A stretch of 64,000 bases of DNA from a virus (IMGVR_UViG_3300009512_000010:1-64000), one strand, 5' to 3'; counted from the stretch's first letter, positions 49,021 through 57,442 are shown. Numbers and translations: made by a program. The notes: generated by a model from the sequence alone, not told the origin.

Positions 49021-50673
49021 TTACGCCTCACATGCCGCACAGTTCATGATATCTCGTACCAATTCCTGAGCTGGGTTAGCTGATCGTTGGTAATAGAACG
49101 TCTTGACGCCCAACTTCCAACCTTCGATAATCAAAGCATTGACATCTTTTGCTGGTACATCGGGATGGATCAGAATGTTCAAGCTCTGTGCCTGATCGAT
49201 ATACTTCTGTCGAGCACCTGCTTGCTGTACAATGACCAATGGTGCAATCTCTGAGAATGTCTTAAAGACAGCTTTCTCTTCATCAGACAAGAAGTCTAGT
49301 TGTTGTACGGATCCACCGTGCTTCAGAATGTCCAACCAAGTCTTATCATCATTCTTACCATGCTTTGTCAGAACATCATCAAGATATGGGTTGCGGTATG
49401 TAAACTTACCTTTAGCCAAGTCTTTGGTGAAGTAGTTAGAAGCCAATGGTTCGATAGAAGGTGACACTTGACCTAAGATGAAAGACGAACTTGTTGTCGG
49501 AGCAATTGCACATGTAGTCAGGTTGCGCATACCATAACCAAGCATACCTTCTGGTTCACCATATTCAATAGCAAGTTCTTTAGATGCCGCCCAAGAACGG
49601 TCTTGAATGAACTTAGAGATCTCAACAGTTAGGATGTGTGCATCAAACGACTCAAATGGGATCATCTTAGACTGTAGGTACGAATGCCAACCAAGTTGAC
49701 CTAGACCCAAAGCTCTCCAACGTCGAGCAAACTTGTTAGACGAACCCATGAATGGAACATCATCAGTCTTCTCAATGTATTCTTCCATGACAGCATCAAG
49801 GAACCAAATCATTGTCTCAACAGCGTCTGTCTCTTTCCACTCATCATACTTCAGTACGTTCATAGATGCTAGGTTGCACACAAACGATTCATCTTCTGAA
49901 GATGGTAGTGCAATCTCTGAACATAAGTTAGATGCCCAAATCTTGATACCCTGATCACGCAATGCTTTTGGTGCGGCATTATTAATCGTATCTTTAAAGA
50001 ACAAATAAGGATAGCCACTCTCACGGCGTTTGCGTAGGATACGTGCCCAAACAGTACGCTTGTCCTGATCACCGTCGATCATAGACTGCATCCACTCATC
50101 ACCAATACAAACACCAAGGCTTAGATTGATGATAGAGGATCCCTCTTCACGTGCATCTAGGAACTCCATGATGTCAGGAGATTCAACATCAAGATATGCC
50201 GCCATGGATCCACGACGAACATTACCCTGTGCCACAACATCAACTGTTGTTTCCCATAGGTTCATAAAGTGTACAGGACCATCGGCTGTACCACCACTCT
50301 TAATAGGAGCACCTCGGTGACGTAGTGCACCAAAGTATGCAGATGTGCCTGCACCCATCTTAGTCTGCATACCAACTTCTGCAACCTTAGCTAAGATCGA
50401 TGGCATGTTGTCCTCTACCTTAACCCCATTGCATGAGATTGGTAGTCCTTTACTTGTAGCATAGTTTGCCCACACAGGAGAAGACAATGAATAGAAGCCA
50501 CGACTCATATAGTCGTAGAACTTATCAGCCCATCCTGTGCCTTCCAAGCCAAGAGATTTCTCCCCAGCTTGTGCAATATTTCTTGTTCTTTCTTCAACGG
50601 TCATATTACCGTCGATGTATCCACGGCTCAAAAACTTCCGTGAATCATCATTTGCCCATTCGAAACCCATCAT
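49021..50673 (-). CDS. nrdA: Class I ribonucleotide reductase large subunit
   Basis: 550 aa from the ATG at 50673 (AGAGGA upstream). Reductase landmarks: PISCNG (first redox Cys), NLCSEIALPSS (N-x-C-x-E radical site), VCNLASMN, MRNLTTCAIAPTTSSSFILG and the C-terminal redox pair NCAACEA. The N-terminal ATP-cone of E. coli/T4 NrdA is missing: the protein begins at about where the catalytic domain begins. So dATP feedback inhibition should be absent, as in other marine phages. Operon with nrdB. Confidence 0.93.
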   Translation of the reverse strand: MMGFEWANDDSRKFLSRGYIDGNMTVEERTRNIAQAGEKSLGLEGTGWADKFYDYMSRGFYSLSSPVWANYATSKGLPISCNGVKVEDNMPSILAKVAEVGMQTKMGAGTSAYFGALRHRGAPIKSGGTADGPVHFMNLWETTVDVVAQGNVRRGSMAAYLDVESPDIMEFLDAREEGSSIINLSLGVCIGDEWMQSMIDGDQDKRTVWARILRKRRESGYPYLFFKDTINNAAPKALRDQGIKIWASNLCSEIALPSSEDESFVCNLASMNVLKYDEWKETDAVETMIWFLDAVMEEYIEKTDDVPFMGSSNKFARRWRALGLGQLGWHSYLQSKMIPFESFDAHILTVEISKFIQDRSWAASKELAIEYGEPEGMLGYGMRNLTTCAIAPTTSSSFILGQVSPSIEPLASNYFTKDLAKGKFTYRNPYLDDVLTKHGKNDDKTWLDILKHGGSVQQLDFLSDEEKAVFKTFSEIAPLVIVQQAGARQKYIDQAQSLNILIHPDVPAKDVNALIIEGWKLGVKTFYYQRSANPAQELVRDIMNCAACEA

Positions 50674-50680
50674 ATATCCT

Positions 50681-51652
50681 CTAAAATAAATCGTCTGCGG
50701 AGATGCCTTTACCCTTTGCATACTCAACAGGTCTCTTCTGAAAGAAGTCTGTCATGTTTGCGCCAAATAGTTCTTCATCAAACCAGAACGTTTGCTTAAT
50801 GTGATCATCGTCATAAACGATTTCACTGCTATCTATGCCAATTGAATCCATGCTATCTGACATGCGTTTCGCAATGAAAGACTTTAGGATATCAGCACTT
50901 AGACCATCGGCGGTGTGTCCGTCCATAATCCACTCAATAACTTTACTCTCAGCCTTCAAAGACTCAATGCACTCATGCTTGATACGCTCTTCTAGCTCTT
51001 CGTCAAACAGTTCTGGATACTCTTCACGCAATGTCTGGATCAGCTTGATGCCAACTTGAGCATGCAACATCTCTTCGTTACGTGTGTATTGTACTTGTTG
51101 TGCACAGTCCTTCATTACCGCTTTGTTGCGATTCATGTGCATGATAATGTAGAACTGTGAGAACAAACTAACATTTTCCACAAACAATGTAAAGAGGATA
51201 ATTGAGTAGATGTACTGCTTTCGGTCATCAGCATATACTTTTTTATTGTATTTACGTAGGTAATCTACACGACCCTTTACGACCTCTACATTGAGGTTCT
51301 CTTCGAATACATGGGTGAGGTGTAGAACATCTAAGATCTTTTCATAAGCCATGTTGTGAATGACTTCTGAGTTCGCCATAGCGTAACCTAGATCTTTAAT
51401 TGATGGGTGTGGTAGGTTGTTACCTACGTCTGCCCAAAATGATTTAACCGCAATTTCAATCTGTCCAATAGCGGACATTGTTTTGACAACAACTTGTTGT
51501 TCTGCTGGGGTTAAATCATTTTTGAATTGGGAATAGTCTGAGCGGAAATTGAATTCTTCGGGTGTCCAAAAGCCTTTCCAAATCGCCTCAATGAACTGTT
51601 TAGTCCAAGGGTATTGATCAGGCTTTCGTGAGATTTGTTCTTCGAACAACAT
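50681..51652 (-). CDS. nrdB: Class I ribonucleotide reductase small subunit
   Basis: 323 aa from the ATG at 51652 (GGAG at nine bases). Di-iron ligands: FWADVGNN, SEVIHNMAYEKI (Glu, His and the radical Tyr in ExxHxxxY spacing), LFVENVSLFSQF and NEEMLHAQVG. The Tyr is retained, so the class Ia tyrosyl-radical cofactor is expected. Ends ISADDLF, an acidic tail that docks on NrdA. Promoter at 51707-51735. Confidence 0.93.
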   Translation of the reverse strand: MLFEEQISRKPDQYPWTKQFIEAIWKGFWTPEEFNFRSDYSQFKNDLTPAEQQVVVKTMSAIGQIEIAVKSFWADVGNNLPHPSIKDLGYAMANSEVIHNMAYEKILDVLHLTHVFEENLNVEVVKGRVDYLRKYNKKVYADDRKQYIYSIILFTLFVENVSLFSQFYIIMHMNRNKAVMKDCAQQVQYTRNEEMLHAQVGIKLIQTLREEYPELFDEELEERIKHECIESLKAESKVIEWIMDGHTADGLSADILKSFIAKRMSDSMDSIGIDSSEIVYDDDHIKQTFWFDEELFGANMTDFFQKRPVEYAKGKGISADDLF

Positions 51653-51706
51653 AAACGGCGTCTCCATAGAAAATGGGATGAGAGAATACTCACCCCAGTT
51701 GGTAGT

Positions 51707-51735
51707 AGTATATAGCATGTTGGGTAGTTTGTAAA
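51707..51735 (-). promoter_or_regulatory. sigma70-like promoter of nrdBA
   Basis: TTTACA (51730-51735), 17-base spacer, TATACT (51707-51712), minus strand. Confidence 0.55.
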
Positions 51736-51742
51736 TAGCTAA

Positions 51743-51774
51743 ATGTAGTAGATAATCAAATTAATGTACTACAT
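51743..51774. repeat. Perfect 8-base inverted repeat upstream of the nrd promoter
   Basis: ATGTAGTA (51743-51750) and TACTACAT (51767-51774) flank a 16-base loop, seven bases upstream of the -35 box and just after the o-spanin stop. No T-run, so an operator is as likely as a terminator. Confidence 0.45.
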
Positions 51775-51780
51775 GTGACA

Positions 51781-52173
51781 CTAAGGCTCAGATGGTGTTA
51801 GAGCTTCTTCATAGTAGCCTACAACAGCCTGTGTGTCTTTGATATATCGGCGTAGATCCCCAATACCCAAGGCAAGGTTTTCATATCCTTTAGGTGTAAT
51901 AGCAAAGAAGACTGGTTGTCCAGTATCGTTTTGAACTCTCTCTAGGAATTCCTCAACGTTATCTCCGTTAACCACATACCAATCCACAGGTGGCATTGAT
52001 ACACCTTTGGGACGTGCTTGGATAGGCACCGATTGCTCCACAAACTCTGTCTGTGTAATGATTTTTGGTTCGATTAGTCGAGACGCCGCACCACAGTTAA
52101 TCAGCAGTAGCGGTGCTGTCAACAGGAGGAGATGTCTCAGTTTCAATTCTTTTAATAAGTTTAGCGACTGCAT
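51781..52173 (-). CDS. Outer-membrane lipoprotein, probable o-spanin
   Basis: 130 aa from the ATG at 52173 (AAAGGG upstream). LLLLTAPLLLINC|GAASRLIE is a lipoprotein signal with the lipobox Cys. Then PRAR-type Pro/Gln-rich segment and a globular tail VDWYVVNGDNVEEFLERV, FFAITPKGYENLALGIGDLR. It overlaps the i-spanin gene in another frame, the classic Rz/Rz1 arrangement. The tail is longer than in Rz1. It would fuse inner and outer membranes at lysis. Confidence 0.72.
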   Translation of the reverse strand: MQSLNLLKELKLRHLLLLTAPLLLINCGAASRLIEPKIITQTEFVEQSVPIQARPKGVSMPPVDWYVVNGDNVEEFLERVQNDTGQPVFFAITPKGYENLALGIGDLRRYIKDTQAVVGYYEEALTPSEP

Positions 52174-52501
52174 TGTCAACCCTTTCTTCCAAACCCTGTG
52201 GGTTTGTTATAGCTTCCATAGTTAAATCAATCTTCGAGAACTTGTTTCTCAAAGCGTCCAAGTGCACCTGTGAGTTCTGTAGTGCTTTAGATAGGTTTGC
52301 GTTCAATTCTTCATTACGTTCCGCATTCTCTGTCATCGTTTTGATGGTGTTAGCTTGTGTGACCGTAACGGCCTCTAGCTTCACATTGTTCTCACGAAGA
52401 GTATTCATAGTTTCTTGGCTCCATAGGTAGTATTTGTAACCACCATATCCAGCCGATCCCATAATCCCTACGACTATAAGAAATAGATATACTTTAATCA
52501 T
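52097..52501 (-). CDS. Probable i-spanin
   Basis: 134 aa. One N-terminal membrane anchor (VYLFLIVVGIMGSAGYGGYK) followed by a periplasmic coiled coil (about 30-110, ENAERNEELNANLSKALQNS). Type II inner-membrane protein overlapping the lipoprotein gene, as in Rz/Rz1. The endolysin and a definite holin are not adjacent. Confidence 0.72.
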   Translation of the reverse strand: MIKVYLFLIVVGIMGSAGYGGYKYYLWSQETMNTLRENNVKLEAVTVTQANTIKTMTENAERNEELNANLSKALQNSQVHLDALRNKFSKIDLTMEAITNPQGLEERVDNAVAKLIKRIETETSPPVDSTATAD

Positions 52502-52670
52502 AACTCAATCCTTCCACAAACTTCCTAAACCGCTTTAGCAGTACAGGTTGTTTCTTCTTTGAATGTCTTTTGTCAGTTACATTGATCTCTTTAGGCTTAG
52601 GCAATGCATTCGGTGCCATGTCCACGCCACCATGAGCGATAGAGTTAGTCGGTGCATCTTCTTTAATCAT
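52494..52670 (-). CDS. Small basic protein before the spanins (58 aa)
   Basis: MIKEDAPTNSIAHGGVDMAP then a Lys/Arg-rich tail (RHSKKKQPVLLKRFRKFVEG). Start overlaps the upstream stop (ATGA), and its stop overlaps the i-spanin start. PTNS..G-G..MAP-type N-termini recur in T4-like structural neighbours. Confidence 0.5.
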   Translation of the reverse strand: MIKEDAPTNSIAHGGVDMAPNALPKPKEINVTDKRHSKKKQPVLLKRFRKFVEGLSYD

Positions 52671-53227
52671 CTGATTAGTTCCCCTGCCGTTATATAGATA
52701 TTCTTACCTGTTCGCATATGAGTTACCTCATAGATGTCTAATCCTAGAACTTCGCCAACAGGGAATGTATCTTCTTTAATTCGTACTTGATCTCTTTTGA
52801 TAACAACTTCATCACAAGTTTCGTTGATTACCTTGCTTCCGTTCACCCTAAACACTCCGGGAGACAGTTGCTTGTTTTCCAAAACAAACCACTCACTGGA
52901 CTCTGCTACCATATCAACTGGATCTATCCCACTCTCTTTGAGGATCTTGTCAAAGCAGGTTACTCCATACTTCTCCTTTAAAAGGAATAGTGCGGCGGCA
53001 TATGAGCCAAATCGTTTTCCGGGCAAAAGCCTCTTGATGTTGAACACGAGCTTGTGAAAAGCATTATAAACATTCTTGTCTTCTGGTGTGACTGCTTTCT
53101 TTATAACTTTCCCCGAACCGTCAATAAGACCTGCTTCGAATGCACCTGTGTTTTCCCAAGGCGTGGTTAGTAGCCTCAGAAAGCGCAAGGTGTATACTAG
53201 ATCTCCTGCTCTGGATAGAATGCCCAT
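52667..53227 (-). CDS. Conserved phage protein of the late block
   Basis: 186 aa. TPWENTGAFEAGLIDGSGKV IKKAVTPEDKNVY, FHKLVFNIKRLLPGKRFGSY AAALFLLKEKYG are conserved in marine T4-like phages; the function is unknown to me. One-base gap to the upstream gene suggests one late transcript. Confidence 0.55.
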   Translation of the reverse strand: MGILSRAGDLVYTLRFLRLLTTPWENTGAFEAGLIDGSGKVIKKAVTPEDKNVYNAFHKLVFNIKRLLPGKRFGSYAAALFLLKEKYGVTCFDKILKESGIDPVDMVAESSEWFVLENKQLSPGVFRVNGSKVINETCDEVVIKRDQVRIKEDTFPVGEVLGLDIYEVTHMRTGKNIYITAGELIR

Positions 53228-53590
53228 TTAGATGTTCCTCAACCTTTCGACCACTTGTGGATCCATAGGCGTATTTGTTATTTCGTCGTTTTTAATGTAT
53301 CTTAGAAAAACTAAGAATGGTTTTATCACACTCATCTGACTATCTGTCAGTTTAATCTTCAACATATTAACACCCGGTGTGATACCAAACACATTATGAA
53401 TGACTATCAAGTGATTGAGTATTAAGCGGTCAGCTAGGTAATCTGTTTCGATATACCTATTCACCAACCGCTTAATATACTTAAGTCGTTTTAAGTCCTC
53501 TATGAATTCCTCATGATCTGAACCAAGTGGATTGTAGTAATGCTTGGCGGCATATAGTGGGATGTTATCCTCAGTTAATTGCATTTCCAT
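53228..53590 (-). CDS. Conserved phage protein of the late block
   Basis: 120 aa from the ATG at 53590. LYAAKHYYNPLGSDHEEFIE, LKYIKRLVNRYIE, LADRLILNHLIVIHNVFGIT match a small protein found next to structural genes in marine T4-like phages. No known function. Confidence 0.55.
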   Translation of the reverse strand: MEMQLTEDNIPLYAAKHYYNPLGSDHEEFIEDLKRLKYIKRLVNRYIETDYLADRLILNHLIVIHNVFGITPGVNMLKIKLTDSQMSVIKPFLVFLRYIKNDEITNTPMDPQVVERLRNI

Positions 53591-53606
53591 AGATTGTTCA
53601 CTTTGA

Positions 53607-53942
53607 TTAGGAGAATTTAATTGCTTTCTTAACACTATCTATCAAAGTTTTTTTACCCTTTCGGCGGTCAAGTTCGATACCATTTTGACGCCCAAGAGCC
53701 TCAAGTTGTACCTTAGTCATACTATCCAAGTCGCCTGCAACAGGAGCTTCAGTCAACATAGAAGGTTCTGGTGTTTGTGGAACTTCCACGATCACTTCGG
53801 GTTCACCGTTCATATGGTTCATGTACTCGTCTACCTGTTCTTGAGTGAAGCGCATAGGCTTCAAGATTTCTCTACGTGCGTGGTGTTTCCAACCACGTAC
53901 TGTTGGAACTGCCTTTGAGCACCATTGTGGGGGTTTAATCAT
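53607..53942 (-). CDS. Protein with C-terminal SAP/HeH-like motif
   Basis: 111 aa. MIKPPQWCSKAVPTVRGWKH then a Pro/Glu linker, and LDSMTKVQLEALGRQNGIEL DRRKGKKTLIDSVKKAI, a helix-extension-helix resembling SAP/HeH DNA-binding domains. Likely a virion or DNA-associated late protein. Confidence 0.6.
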   Translation of the reverse strand: MIKPPQWCSKAVPTVRGWKHHARREILKPMRFTQEQVDEYMNHMNGEPEVIVEVPQTPEPSMLTEAPVAGDLDSMTKVQLEALGRQNGIELDRRKGKKTLIDSVKKAIKFS

Positions 53943-54887
53943 TTACATCCTTCCTTCTGGCTTATCCGCCTTCAAGTCGCCTTGCTTATTGTCGCCTGGA
54001 CGAAGTGGAGCGGCTTTCATTGGGTTATCAATAGCATGTTTATTCTTAGCCATTGCAATTGTAATATCGGCTTTATCTGCTTGCCTGTCTGCCGTGCCCA
54101 TCTTCTCATGGTCATCAACAAACTTCTTTTCTTCACCAGATTGATTATCTTCTGGATCCATAGCTTTAACAGAGTTCTTAGTTTGATCACCACGAACCTT
54201 TTCCATGATACGATTGTATACAGTCCACTTAGTATTTTCTGTTTTGGTTTCTGTTTTGGTTTCTGCTTTAGGATTCATAACAGCCTTCTCAGCACCACCC
54301 TTTTCAACATCAGGGTTCTTTGGGCAATCCTTAGCATGGTTCTCTGTAGATCCATCGCATTCACTACAAGGAGTAGTTTCATCTGCTTCTTCGGTATAAG
54401 CTTTAAGAGACTTACGGCGACCAGATTTCACATGGCGACCCATAGCATCAGCATGCGCTTTATCTTTTGCACGTTGAATTTTAATGGAATCTCCACCCAT
54501 CTTTGGAGCACCTTTGCGACGAGCGGCTTCTTCAAGATCGACCTCTTCTTTGGCAATAGATTTGCCAACAGCCTTACGGCGTTTATGAAGGTACTCATCA
54601 GACGAGTCAGTATCACCATCGTTGTCAAGATCTTTATCTTTACGATCTTTGAACTTCTTCTTAGCGGCTTTAGGATCTGCTTTATCTAGACCTTCGCCAT
54701 CATCGGACTTGTCGTTAGAAGCATCTTCTTCAACTTCTTCCTTCTTGTCCCACGGTGCCTTCTTAAGAGACACCTTGTCTTTTGGTTGAGCATCTTTAGC
54801 GGCTTTAGCCAATGCTCTTTGCTTTAGTGTAGCTTCTTGGACTTCTGCGTATGCATCGCCCAATCTGTTCATTACATCTTTTTCCAT
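53943..54887 (-). CDS. Highly charged late protein, putative prohead core/internal protein
   Basis: 314 aa from the ATG at 54887 (AAGGA upstream). MEKDVMNRLGDAYAEVQEAT starts like a targeting peptide with VQE|A. The rest is Lys/Asp/Glu-rich and low in complexity (KDRKDKDLDNDGDTDSSDEY, calcium-loop-like DxDxDGD). A small CxxC...H...C cluster (CSECDGSTENHAKDC) lies in the middle. Composition fits scaffold or internal core proteins. Confidence 0.5.
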   Translation of the reverse strand: MEKDVMNRLGDAYAEVQEATLKQRALAKAAKDAQPKDKVSLKKAPWDKKEEVEEDASNDKSDDGEGLDKADPKAAKKKFKDRKDKDLDNDGDTDSSDEYLHKRRKAVGKSIAKEEVDLEEAARRKGAPKMGGDSIKIQRAKDKAHADAMGRHVKSGRRKSLKAYTEEADETTPCSECDGSTENHAKDCPKNPDVEKGGAEKAVMNPKAETKTETKTENTKWTVYNRIMEKVRGDQTKNSVKAMDPEDNQSGEEKKFVDDHEKMGTADRQADKADITIAMAKNKHAIDNPMKAAPLRPGDNKQGDLKADKPEGRM

Positions 54888-54900
54888 GTGTGTTTTCCTT

Positions 54901-55176
54901 TTACATCCACAATTGGGCGGCAATTGATCCTGAGATAGCAACAACTGCTACCCAGAATAGTTTGTTAATGAGACCTACAGTTGCGGCATTGTCCGCAACC
55001 GACTTCTCTATATCATCCAGTTTCTGACTGAACTTATTCATTCTATCATAATTTGCAGAGTTCTTCAACTCCATTTGTATCAATTTCTCTTCGGTTCGTG
55101 CGATAGCTATCAGTGCGTCAGATAGTTTATCTATCTTCGCTTCAATTCTATCCAATCTGTGCAAGTCATCTGGCAT
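54901..55176 (-). CDS. XhlA-like coiled-coil tail-anchored protein
   Basis: 91 aa. Heptad-type coil (HRLDRIEAKIDKLSDALIAI ARTEEKL...KLDDIEKSV) followed by one C-terminal span (LFWVAVVAISGSIAAQLWM). This is the haemolysin XhlA/holin-accessory architecture. Directly downstream of a small membrane ORF (TAATATG). A lysis role is inferred. Confidence 0.55.
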   Translation of the reverse strand: MPDDLHRLDRIEAKIDKLSDALIAIARTEEKLIQMELKNSANYDRMNKFSQKLDDIEKSVADNAATVGLINKLFWVAVVAISGSIAAQLWM

Positions 55177-55177
55177 A

Positions 55178-55384
55178 TTAATCCACTTTTCCCATTTTTA
55201 GGTTATTGTTACTACTACTGCTTTGGTCTTCTGGTCTTACGAACCAATTACTTATTTCTTGGTGGTAGGGATTTGCTTTCTTGCATATTGTTATTACTAG
55301 ACCGAACAAGAGTGATGTCACTAGTATCATTGCGATCATACACACCATAGTCTTTATTGGCCTTCGGGGTTCTAAACGGATCAT
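55178..55384 (-). CDS. Small membrane protein overlapping the nucleotidyltransferase gene
   Basis: 68 aa; starts at internal ATGs (55348, 55339) are also possible. MVCMIAMILVTSLLFGLVIT is a membrane span, then a polar tail. 137 bases overlap the upstream gene in a different frame. Its stop is followed by T-ATG of the XhlA-like gene, a coupling used often here. Could be a holin or Rz1-like partner. Confidence 0.45.
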   Translation of the reverse strand: MIRLEPRRPIKTMVCMIAMILVTSLLFGLVITICKKANPYHQEISNWFVRPEDQSSSSNNNLKMGKVD

Positions 55385-56297
55385 TTAGTTTAACCTTTCT
55401 ACCTTGATATTCCGCTTCTGTTATAAAACTTGCAAATGAATATTTGGTATCTGGTTTGGCTACATCTTCCTTAACATGTCCGCACACTTTACCACTAACC
55501 TTCTCCACTGACTCCAACCATTGACGTGTTCGTCCTTTGGCTGTGTCAACAATTAGGTAGTTAGCACCAAGCATTGAGATAGTTCCTACCTCATCGCTTT
55601 CTTTAATAATTACGGAATCTCCGAGCGAAAAGAGATCTCCATTTACAAAAGCTTCACGTTCTTCAGAGACTGACTCTAGTTCTACGTGATGCCTAAACGA
55701 TGCTTCTTCCTTAATGCCCATAGCATTACGAATATCGCTGAATAGCTTTTTCGCATCTGAATTACTTAATGGTTTGGGTACACCCTGTGAAAATGTGGTG
55801 AAGTCATTGGCCTTCGCACTTCCACGTTGTTTGCTAGAACTTTCTAAATCTGGATTTTCGCCAGCCGATACGACTGTGATCTTCTTAAAGTTATAGAAAC
55901 CATGTCTACCCTTGACACCGTTATATTTTTGTAGTAGAATCTCGAATTCGTTTACCCTCTCAGACCCAACAGTCATCACAACAGTCTTAAAACCCTCATC
56001 ATATAGCACAGTTGCTACATCTATAGGTTTCTTAACTTTAGTGTTGACCATGATCTGTCGAGCATGCTTGGGAAACATCTTTCGAGCATACTTAATCTTT
56101 TCTTTGTACAACAAAGGGTTCTTGTTCTTGTCTTGACTTTGTGACAAGTAAACCCTATACGGATTCCTACCCGCTTTAGCCGCTAGTTTATTCAATAGTT
56201 TGTCATGATCAATAGTCGGAGGATTCATTTCACCAAAAGTGAAATAAACAGCTTGCTCCTCTTCGACTAAGAACTGGCTAAATGATGCGAATGCCAT
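55248..56297 (-). CDS. Nucleotidyltransferase-fold putative internal virion protein
   Basis: 349 aa. MAFASFSQFLVEEEQ is a targeting-peptide-like start (LVE|E). YFTFGEMNPPTIDHDKLLNK L matches the FGRFNPPTxGH motif of phage cytidylyl/NMN adenylyltransferase-like proteins, with VVMTVGSERVNEF later. Residues about 225-265 look like a small KOW-type barrel. Residues 286-316 (FASFITEAEYQ, KLNDPFRTPKANK) contain a second targeting-like peptide and a motif known from a separate phage protein, suggesting a fusion. Late promoter upstream at 56371. Confidence 0.65.
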   Translation of the reverse strand: MAFASFSQFLVEEEQAVYFTFGEMNPPTIDHDKLLNKLAAKAGRNPYRVYLSQSQDKNKNPLLYKEKIKYARKMFPKHARQIMVNTKVKKPIDVATVLYDEGFKTVVMTVGSERVNEFEILLQKYNGVKGRHGFYNFKKITVVSAGENPDLESSSKQRGSAKANDFTTFSQGVPKPLSNSDAKKLFSDIRNAMGIKEEASFRHHVELESVSEEREAFVNGDLFSLGDSVIIKESDEVGTISMLGANYLIVDTAKGRTRQWLESVEKVSGKVCGHVKEDVAKPDTKYSFASFITEAEYQGRKVKLNDPFRTPKANKDYGVYDRNDTSDITLVRSSNNNMQESKSLPPRNK

Positions 56298-56302
56298 AAA
56301 GG

Positions 56303-57151
56303 TTACTTCTTTCCACGTTTTCTTGCTATCTCTGCTTTACGCACATCTTTCATCATACGCTTTGCTATATTATTTATACGTGGTCTCATCTTGTCTAAAC
56401 GCTTTTCGATCTCAGCCTTACGTGCTGGAGTCATGTCCTTTTTAGGACCATCCTTAGCAATCTTAAGAGCCATTTGAGTACGAGCCTGTCTTTGGGCACG
56501 TTTCTTCAACTTATCTGTAGAAGCAATCTTATTAGCGGCTTTACGTCTGCCCATTGCCATCTTGGTCTTGTTCTTACGAGCGGAAATACCCCGATCACGG
56601 CGTTGCTTGATATTTAGAACCTCATCCAGTTCTTCATTAGGAAACATCATAGCCGTTGCACGTGCAGTAGCTTCTGGTGTACCCTCTTGGTGTACGTTAG
56701 GATCATAATCCTCATCAAATTTGATATTTGGATACTTTTTACGGAAATCTGCATGATCTTTAGCGGCGGCTTTAGATCTAGCACTAGCATCCTTCTGATC
56801 TTTTTGGTTCTGAGAGTGTGTCTTATTTACAGACCTTGCGAATGCAGTACCCTTCACACCTTTGCGGTGTAACAGACCCTTATGACGAATACCTTCTTCT
56901 ACAGGATTGTCACGCATGCGTGGCTCTCTACGGTTCTCGCCCGGATCTTCGAGACGTAAGTTCTTAGGATCGTTGTTCAAAGGATCATTGTCCTTGTGCC
57001 CAACGTCTTTGCCCTTGACGTTCATCTTCTTAGCCATCAAACGTCGAGCTTTATTACGAGAAGATCTCTTCTCGATTTGCTCAGGTTTACCCTGATAGTT
57101 TTCGTATTCTTTGGCATAGTTTCGTTCTAAGAACAACTTAAACGTTTTCAT
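56303..57151 (-). CDS. Very basic putative internal protein with HNH-like segment
   Basis: 282 aa, rich in Lys and Arg throughout. MKTFKLFLERNY resembles the T4 internal-protein targeting peptide. VGHKDNDPLNNDPKNLRLED (about 50-70) has the H...N...N-L-R pattern of HNH endonucleases. The C-terminal half (KKRAQRQARTQMALKIAKDG) is histone-like. A DNA-bound, possibly injected protein is inferred. Confidence 0.5.
   Translation of the reverse strand: MKTFKLFLERNYAKEYENYQGKPEQIEKRSSRNKARRLMAKKMNVKGKDVGHKDNDPLNNDPKNLRLEDPGENRREPRMRDNPVEEGIRHKGLLHRKGVKGTAFARSVNKTHSQNQKDQKDASARSKAAAKDHADFRKKYPNIKFDEDYDPNVHQEGTPEATARATAMMFPNEELDEVLNIKQRRDRGISARKNKTKMAMGRRKAANKIASTDKLKKRAQRQARTQMALKIAKDGPKKDMTPARKAEIEKRLDKMRPRINNIAKRMMKDVRKAEIARKRGKK
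56371..56378 (-). promoter_or_regulatory. Intragenic T4-type late promoter
   Basis: TATAAATA on the minus strand inside the 282-aa gene, 74 bases before the nucleotidyltransferase-like gene. Confidence 0.5.
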
Positions 57152-57442
57152 TTAACACTTCCACCTTCTAAGCGACATTGCTTTACGAGTTGGTCTACCC
57201 TTCTCGTCTTTCATAGGACCCTTCATTCCACTCATACGAGCACAGAATGATTTGCGGCGTCCAGCATCTTTACTGCCTGCTTTAACTTTGCCTGTAACGG
57301 CTGTTTTGAGTTTACTTCCTGGGTTCTTACGTCTATAGGCGGCGACACCTTTAGGGGTCATACCAGCACCATCTTTGGTTGCTATCTTGTGTCCCTTGGA
57401 ATCTTCCCCACGAGCTTCTCGTATTGCCTTAAACGTTTTCAT
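57152..57442 (-). CDS. Small basic protein, DUF6321-like, with targeting peptide
   Basis: 96 aa from the ATG at 57442. MKTFKAIREARGE has the targeting consensus with IRE|A. GMTPKGVAAYRRKNPGSKLK TAVTGKVKAGSK, then RRKSFCARMSGMKGP and a C-terminal LRRWKC, match the DUF6321 protein of marine T4-like phages. Probably packaged with DNA. Confidence 0.65.
   Translation of the reverse strand: MKTFKAIREARGEDSKGHKIATKDGAGMTPKGVAAYRRKNPGSKLKTAVTGKVKAGSKDAGRRKSFCARMSGMKGPMKDEKGRPTRKAMSLRRWKC

Noticed and set aside
51700-51720. NrdR box at the nrd promoter
   Set aside because: CTATATACT is only partly similar and a second box at the right helical phase was not found.
52146-52180. TTGACA just before the o-spanin start as a promoter
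   Set aside because: Lies in the i-spanin coding region and the nearest -10 (ATTAAA) is poor; spanins are better explained by the late operon.
53925-54689. 254-codon plus-strand open frame
   Set aside because: Antisense to the charged 314-aa late protein, Phe/Ile/Cys-rich, no ribosome site; the opposite frame has the late-gene signature.
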